In this document: piece after piece, positions 5,974-8,877 of the stretch
Position numbering within the stretch: position 1 is the stretch's first letter
Layout of the letters: each line of letters begins with the position of its first letter
Assembly: GCA_023430845.1 (NCBI GenBank)
Contig: JAEYYJ010000220.1
Location: forward strand, 1-8,877
Reading direction: 5' to 3'
DNA length: 8,877 nucleotides
From: Pseudomonadota bacterium
Lineage (GTDB): Bacteria > Pseudomonadota > Alphaproteobacteria > Rhizobiales > Hyphomicrobiaceae
Made by a program: the position numbers and the translations under genes
The notes under the pieces: model-generated
Told to the model about the DNA's origin: nothing
What the model saw: the letters and a program-made list of their open reading frames with translations, nothing else
Databases searched by the model: none

Positions 5974-6801
5974 ATGGGCACGATCCTCGCCATTTCATCG
6001 CAAGTCGCACGCGGGCATGTGGGCTTGAGCGTCGTCGTGCCGGCGCTTCAGGCCCTCGGCCACGAGGTCATCGCGCTGCCGACGGTCATTCTCTCGAACC
6101 ATCCGGGGCATGGCGCCGTCGCGGGACAGCGCGTGGATGCGGCGCTGTTGAGCGGGATGTTAGCGACGCTCGACACGCACGGCTGGCTCGCCGGGGTCGA
6201 TGCCGTGCTGAGCGGCTATCTGCCGAGTGCCGCGCACGTCGATGTCGTCGCGGAGGCGGTGGCGCGCGTGCGTGCGCACCGTGCTGACGCGGCTTACTTT
6301 TGCGATCCCGTGCTTGGTGATGATCCGAAGGGGCTCTACATCGCCGAGGAGGCGGCGCGCGCGCTGGCCGCTAAGCTCGTGCCGCTGGCCGACGTGATAT
6401 TTCCGAACCGTTTCGAACTCGCGTGGCTTTCGAGCCAACCGGTCACCGATGTCGCGAGCGCGGAGAACGCGGCGCGTGCGCTCGGCTCATCGGTGACCGT
6501 GGCCACATCCATACCAGCGATGCATGACGTTCTCGCGACGGTCGCCGTGTCGCGGGCCGGTATCTGGACGCGCGTCGACAGGAAATTGGACAATGTTCCT
6601 AACGGGACGGGCGATTTGCTGGCAGCAGTATTCGCCGGGCAGAGGGTTAACGGCTGCACCGTCGCGGATGCGCTGGAACAGTCGGTTACAAGTGTTCAAA
6701 TAGGAATTTGTGCCAGTTTGGGGCGGGATGAGCTGAATTTGATTGCCATTCTAAGTGGATTTCAGCGTGAGGTGTCGCCTCGGATGGGGCCTTTGGAGTA
6801 A
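5974..6801 (+). CDS. pdxY: PdxY-like pyridoxal kinase (PfkB/ribokinase superfamily)
   Basis: This 275-residue cytoplasmic kinase should phosphorylate pyridoxal (or a related B6 vitamer) at the 5' hydroxyl with ATP, in the PLP salvage pathway. It follows E. coli PdxY along its length: ILAISSQVARGHVG at the start (the substrate-binding serine region), PTVILSNHPGHG near 36-47, DAVLSGYLPS, YFCDPVLGDD with C110/D111, and FPNRFELAWL. The anion-hole and catalytic motif is N210-G-T-G-D214, D214 being the expected base. Length is close to the usual 280-290. The ATG at 5974 is preferred over an in-frame TTG at 5959, because GAGAG just before it serves as a ribosome site. It is the third gene of the cluster, 27 bases after the flavoenzyme. 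The last 75 codons or so use rare AT-rich codons (ATA, CTA, AGT, ACA, TGT) and end in TAA, unlike the rest of the gene. A different PfkB substrate in this context cannot be excluded. Confidence 0.85.
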   Translation: MGTILAISSQVARGHVGLSVVVPALQALGHEVIALPTVILSNHPGHGAVAGQRVDAALLSGMLATLDTHGWLAGVDAVLSGYLPSAAHVDVVAEAVARVRAHRADAAYFCDPVLGDDPKGLYIAEEAARALAAKLVPLADVIFPNRFELAWLSSQPVTDVASAENAARALGSSVTVATSIPAMHDVLATVAVSRAGIWTRVDRKLDNVPNGTGDLLAAVFAGQRVNGCTVADALEQSVTSVQIGICASLGRDELNLIAILSGFQREVSPRMGPLE

Positions 6802-6855
6802 CGATAGTTGCGCGCGGTCGGGAACTAAACCACGTCCTGAGGGGTCTTGTAATTT

Positions 6856-6881
6856 GGCGCCCGGCATTCGTGCCGTACGCC
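6856..6881 (+). terminator. UUCG-capped hairpin downstream of the redox cluster
   Basis: CGGCA (6862-6866) and TGCCG (6871-6875) pair around a TTCG tetraloop. GGCG (6856-6859) pairs with CGCC (6878-6881) across a two-by-two internal loop. It lies 54 bases after the kinase stop codon. UUCG loops are known to be unusually stable, though usually closed by C-G rather than the A-U seen here. No T-run follows, so termination would have to be Rho-assisted or the hairpin may protect the mRNA 3' end. Confidence 0.4.
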
Positions 6882-7038
6882 CTCATGACGCGGATAGTGT
6901 TCTTCTGCGGAGAGAGAGAGAAGTTCCGACGCCCGGGTTGATCAGGGTTGAGGAAGCCGCTCTCTAGCCGCTGCCTTGAATGTTGATGACACGCTTCGTT
7001 CTGGGATCGCCGAAATAGAAACTTTGTCTTCCTGCGCG

Positions 7039-7053
7039 CTGACAATCCGTCAG
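7039..7053 (+). promoter_or_regulatory. Candidate TetR operator overlapping the leader of the TetR gene
   Basis: CTGAC-N5-GTCAG is a perfect 5-bp inverted repeat ending eight bases before the TetR start codon. It abuts and partly overlaps the AGAGG ribosome site at 7052-7056. TetR proteins commonly bind palindromes of about this size next to their own gene. Binding here could block transcription, or the same bases as RNA could fold over the ribosome site. A chance repeat of this size is possible. Confidence 0.4.
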
Positions 7054-7061
7054 AGGTCTCC

Positions 7062-7691
7062 ATGGGCCGTCGTTCCATTCACACTCCCGAACAATTGAGA
7101 CAGCTCATTCTTGACGCTGCGGCGGCGATTATCGAGGCGCATGGGCTTGCGGGCCTGTCGGCCCGAGAGATCGCGCGCCGGATCGGCTATTCCCCCGGCA
7201 CGATCTACAACATGTTCGAGAACCTCGACGACGTTGTGCTCAACGTCGAAGGGCGTGTGCTCGACCAGCTCGACGAGCGGCTCGTGGCCGAACTCGCGAA
7301 GGGCGGCGATCAGAAGGCGCTGGTGCAGCAGCTCGCGCAGACGTATCTCGCGTTCACGCACGAGCGCCCGAAGCTCTGGAACCTGTTGTTCGAGCACTAC
7401 ATGCCGGCTGGCACCGATACGCCGCCCTGGTACCAGGAGAAGCTCGAGCGGCTCATGGGCCGGGTCGAGACGGCGGTCGCGCCGCTCTATCCGCCGGACG
7501 CCGTCCTTGAGCGTCAGCGGTCCGCGCGCGTGCTCTGGGCCGGCGTGCACGGCATCACGTCGCTCTCGACGGCGAACAAGCTGTCCAATGTCACGAGTGA
7601 GGCAGCGGCATCGCTCGTCACGGATCTCGTGAGCAACTATCTCGCAGGCGCCGCGATCAAGTCCGCCCCTGCGCGCGCTGCAGCTTCATGA
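7062..7691 (+). CDS. TetR/AcrR-family transcriptional regulator with WHG-type C-terminal domain
   Basis: This 209-residue dimeric repressor-type regulator has the usual family length. The N-terminal helix-turn-helix spans about residues 10-56: LILDAAAAIIEAHGLAGLS, then AREIARRIGYSPGTIYNMFEN with the typical GxxxGTIYxxF recognition helix and the following DDVVLNV. The C-terminal ligand-binding domain (about 75-200) contains LWNLLFEHY and the LWAGVHGITSL block that characterises the WHG-type TetR C-terminal family. The ATG is preceded by AGAGG (7052-7056). It lies 260 bases downstream of the redox cluster on the same strand and converges on the YdjM-type gene. The inverted repeat at 7039-7053 suggests self-regulation; control of the cluster is only a guess. 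The ligand is unknown. The C-terminal tail is alanine-rich and probably disordered. Confidence 0.92.
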   Translation: MGRRSIHTPEQLRQLILDAAAAIIEAHGLAGLSAREIARRIGYSPGTIYNMFENLDDVVLNVEGRVLDQLDERLVAELAKGGDQKALVQQLAQTYLAFTHERPKLWNLLFEHYMPAGTDTPPWYQEKLERLMGRVETAVAPLYPPDAVLERQRSARVLWAGVHGITSLSTANKLSNVTSEAAASLVTDLVSNYLAGAAIKSAPARAAAS

Positions 7692-7721
7692 TGATCTGAG
7701 GCTAACCGAACGACCGTACTC

Positions 7722-7745
7722 GGGCCGCGCAAGCGCTGCGCGCCC
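7722..7745. terminator. GC-rich hairpin between convergent genes
   Basis: GGGC (7722-7725) plus GCGCA (7727-7731) pair with TGCGC (7737-7741) plus GCCC (7742-7745). The loop is AGCGC and there is a single bulged C. It lies 30 bases after the TetR stop and 22 bases beyond the end of the convergent minus-strand gene, so it could serve both directions. Neither strand has a following T-run, which weakens the call as a Rho-independent terminator. Confidence 0.5.
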
Positions 7746-7767
7746 TGTAGGCATTGGCGTGACGCCG

Positions 7768-8613
7768 CTACTGCTTGGCTGGCGCGTCTGCAGCCGGTGC
7801 CGCATCGCCCTTCGGAATGGAGCCGGTGGCGATCGGTGCAGTGGTTTCCGGTGTCGATGCCGGTGCACGCCGCCCCGCGAAGCTCACGACATCTCCCGTG
7901 ACACCGAACCAGTTGTTGTCCTGCGGCAGCATGCGCTGGCGCAAGCCCGTCCACATGCTCTGTGAGGTCATGCCGTCGACGAATGTTTTGGTGGGCGGCG
8001 TGAGGAACAGCACCGCGACGGTGGCGACGGCCATCGCGATGGAATGGTCAATGCGCCGCCCGTCGTAGAATTTTACGGCCGTGCCGAACGAGCGCTTCAC
8101 ACGCGTGCCGAGCACATCGACACTGTAGATCTCGTCGAGAACGAGATGCACCATGTAGCCGATGAACATGAAACCGCCGGCGAGCCAGGATACTCCCTCG
8201 TGCCGGCCGAGGATGTAGTAGTAGACGATGGCCGTGAGGAACGCGAAGAACAGGCCCGCGAGCACCGAATGATAGATGCCGCGGTGATAGGACATGCGAT
8301 GGAAGATCGCGTGCACGACATATCGGAAGAACAGGAACGTACCGATCGAGAGCATCCATAGCTCCGCGATTGAGAACTTCTCCGCGAACGTGAAGAGCAC
8401 CGCGAACGAGAAGAACGCGGCGAGGCCGGCGAACATGGCGCGGCCGGCGCGCGAGTCCTTGAGATCGATGTCGGGGAGTACGCTCCCGAGCACGCCGGCG
8501 AGCGTCACGGCGACGAGATTCTCGGGTGCCACGACATCAGCTGCGAGTGTCAGCGTCGCGAGCATCCCGCTGGCGACCGTGCCGACACCAATATGCGTTG
8601 CGAAATTGGCCAT
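7768..8613 (-). CDS. YdjM-type membrane-bound metal-dependent hydrolase
   Basis: This 281-residue inner-membrane protein belongs to the YdjM family, named putative membrane-bound metal-dependent hydrolases; the true reaction is unknown. Candidate metal ligands are H7 in FATHIGVG, D48-I-D50 in LPDIDLKDS, H110-R-G-x-x-H115-S, and H156 with D160 in MVHLVLDEIYSVD. About six hydrophobic segments are visible, near 33-46, 60-77, 85-101, 117-135, 143-159 and 190-206. After about residue 245 comes an Ala/Pro/Thr-rich tail that is probably disordered and is longer than I expect for the family. The frame stays open upstream to 8742, but those 43 residues look non-coding. The ATG at 8613 is followed directly by the conserved N-terminus and preceded by AGGGGG (8621-8626), so it was chosen. 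It converges on the TetR gene. Motif-level identification is good; function is not established. Confidence 0.87.
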   Translation of the reverse strand: MANFATHIGVGTVASGMLATLTLAADVVAPENLVAVTLAGVLGSVLPDIDLKDSRAGRAMFAGLAAFFSFAVLFTFAEKFSIAELWMLSIGTFLFFRYVVHAIFHRMSYHRGIYHSVLAGLFFAFLTAIVYYYILGRHEGVSWLAGGFMFIGYMVHLVLDEIYSVDVLGTRVKRSFGTAVKFYDGRRIDHSIAMAVATVAVLFLTPPTKTFVDGMTSQSMWTGLRQRMLPQDNNWFGVTGDVVSFAGRRAPASTPETTAPIATGSIPKGDAAPAADAPAKQ

Positions 8614-8877
8614 GCCCCCGCCCCCTGTGCGCAGCCCTGTTCCTGAGCAATGTTCCGCTCGCGCAGACCGACCAGATTCGCCCGCCCGGGGAAACCCGTG
8701 ACGGGACAGAAATCTGTGGGGAGCCTGCAACTTGCCATTCATCGGCGGCGCAGGTCCGAGGCCGCAAGATTGCCCAGATGGGCTGCTCTATGGCCCGTGC
8801 TGTGCCTGCACAACCAATCGTGGCACGGCCTGTGCTCTGACGCGGGGGAGGACCGCGTCGGGTGCTGTCCGATCAGG
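8614..8877. other. Right-end intergenic region, no gene recognised
   Basis: No frame in these 264 bases gives a protein I would defend; the open frames have poor composition and no conserved motifs. The promoter of the YdjM-type gene should lie here, but I cannot place its boxes. The region contains an imperfect hairpin: GGCCCGTGC (8792-8800) pairs with GCACGGCC (8823-8830) with one bulged base. The smaller repeat TGTGC-CT-GCACA (8801-8812) lies inside it. Confidence 0.4.

Larger units (their letters stand above)
6802..7061. other. Intergenic spacer between kinase and TetR genes
   Basis: These 260 bases contain no credible gene. They hold a UUCG-capped hairpin (6856-6881), a purine-rich GA repeat (about 6911-6922) and the inverted repeat just before the TetR start (7039-7053). 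Base composition is less GC-rich than in the surrounding genes and continues the shift seen at the end of the kinase gene. I could not place a convincing promoter for the TetR gene. Confidence 0.5.

Noticed and set aside
6819..6849. A possible EcfG-type promoter starting at GGAAC after the kinase gene.
   Set aside because: The -35-like GGAAC is present, but no matching GTT appears at 16-17 bases.
6755..6967. A 70-codon frame across the end of the kinase gene and the spacer.
   Set aside because: It has no motif, no ribosome site and overlaps the kinase gene out of frame.
8614..8742. A 43-residue N-terminal extension of the YdjM-type protein.
   Set aside because: The extension is Arg/Gly-rich without conservation that I recognise. 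The ATG at 8613 has its own ribosome site and begins with the conserved family N-terminus.
1..8877. CRISPR arrays, tRNA or rRNA genes, insertion sequences and prophage genes.
   Set aside because: I saw no repeat-spacer pattern, no cloverleaf-like segments and no transposase or integrase motifs on either strand.

Overview
This window is GC-rich, densely coded DNA that looks like an alphaproteobacterium, most likely of the order Hyphomicrobiales (Rhizobiales). The evidence is the strong G/C third-position bias, a FixK-like Crp/Fnr regulator without an iron-sulfur cluster, an outer-membrane barrel resembling the rhizobial lipid A oxidase LpxQ, and a FAD oxidoreductase very like mitochondrial FOXRED1. 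All family names rest on reading motifs by eye and on memory; no search was run.

Layout: (1) 1-730, minus strand: an OmpR-type response regulator whose 3' end runs off the left edge. (2) 731-937: a divergent regulatory region with several repeated short motifs. (3) 938-1648: a FixK-like Crp/Fnr regulator, followed by a hairpin. (4) 1809-2537: a secreted beta-barrel resembling LpxQ. (5) 2662-6801: a tight three-gene cluster read rightwards behind a good sigma-70-like promoter. It encodes a cytoplasmic molybdopterin/4Fe-4S oxidoreductase, a FOXRED1-like FAD oxidoreductase of the DAO fold, and a PdxY-like pyridoxal kinase. The gaps between these genes are only 24 and 27 bases. (6) 6802-7061: a spacer with a UUCG-capped hairpin and a candidate operator. 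(7) 7062-7691: a TetR/AcrR regulator. (8) A GC hairpin between convergent genes, then 7768-8613 on the minus strand: a YdjM-type membrane-bound metal-dependent hydrolase. (9) 8614-8877: no gene recognised.

The most interesting part is the three-gene cluster. Two redox enzymes of different cofactor classes (Mo/Fe-S and flavin) are apparently co-transcribed with a B6-type kinase. No electron-transfer subunit, membrane anchor, transporter or cofactor maturation gene lies beside them. Its substrate cannot be told from sequence alone. The TetR gene downstream may regulate itself, and possibly this cluster, but that is inference.
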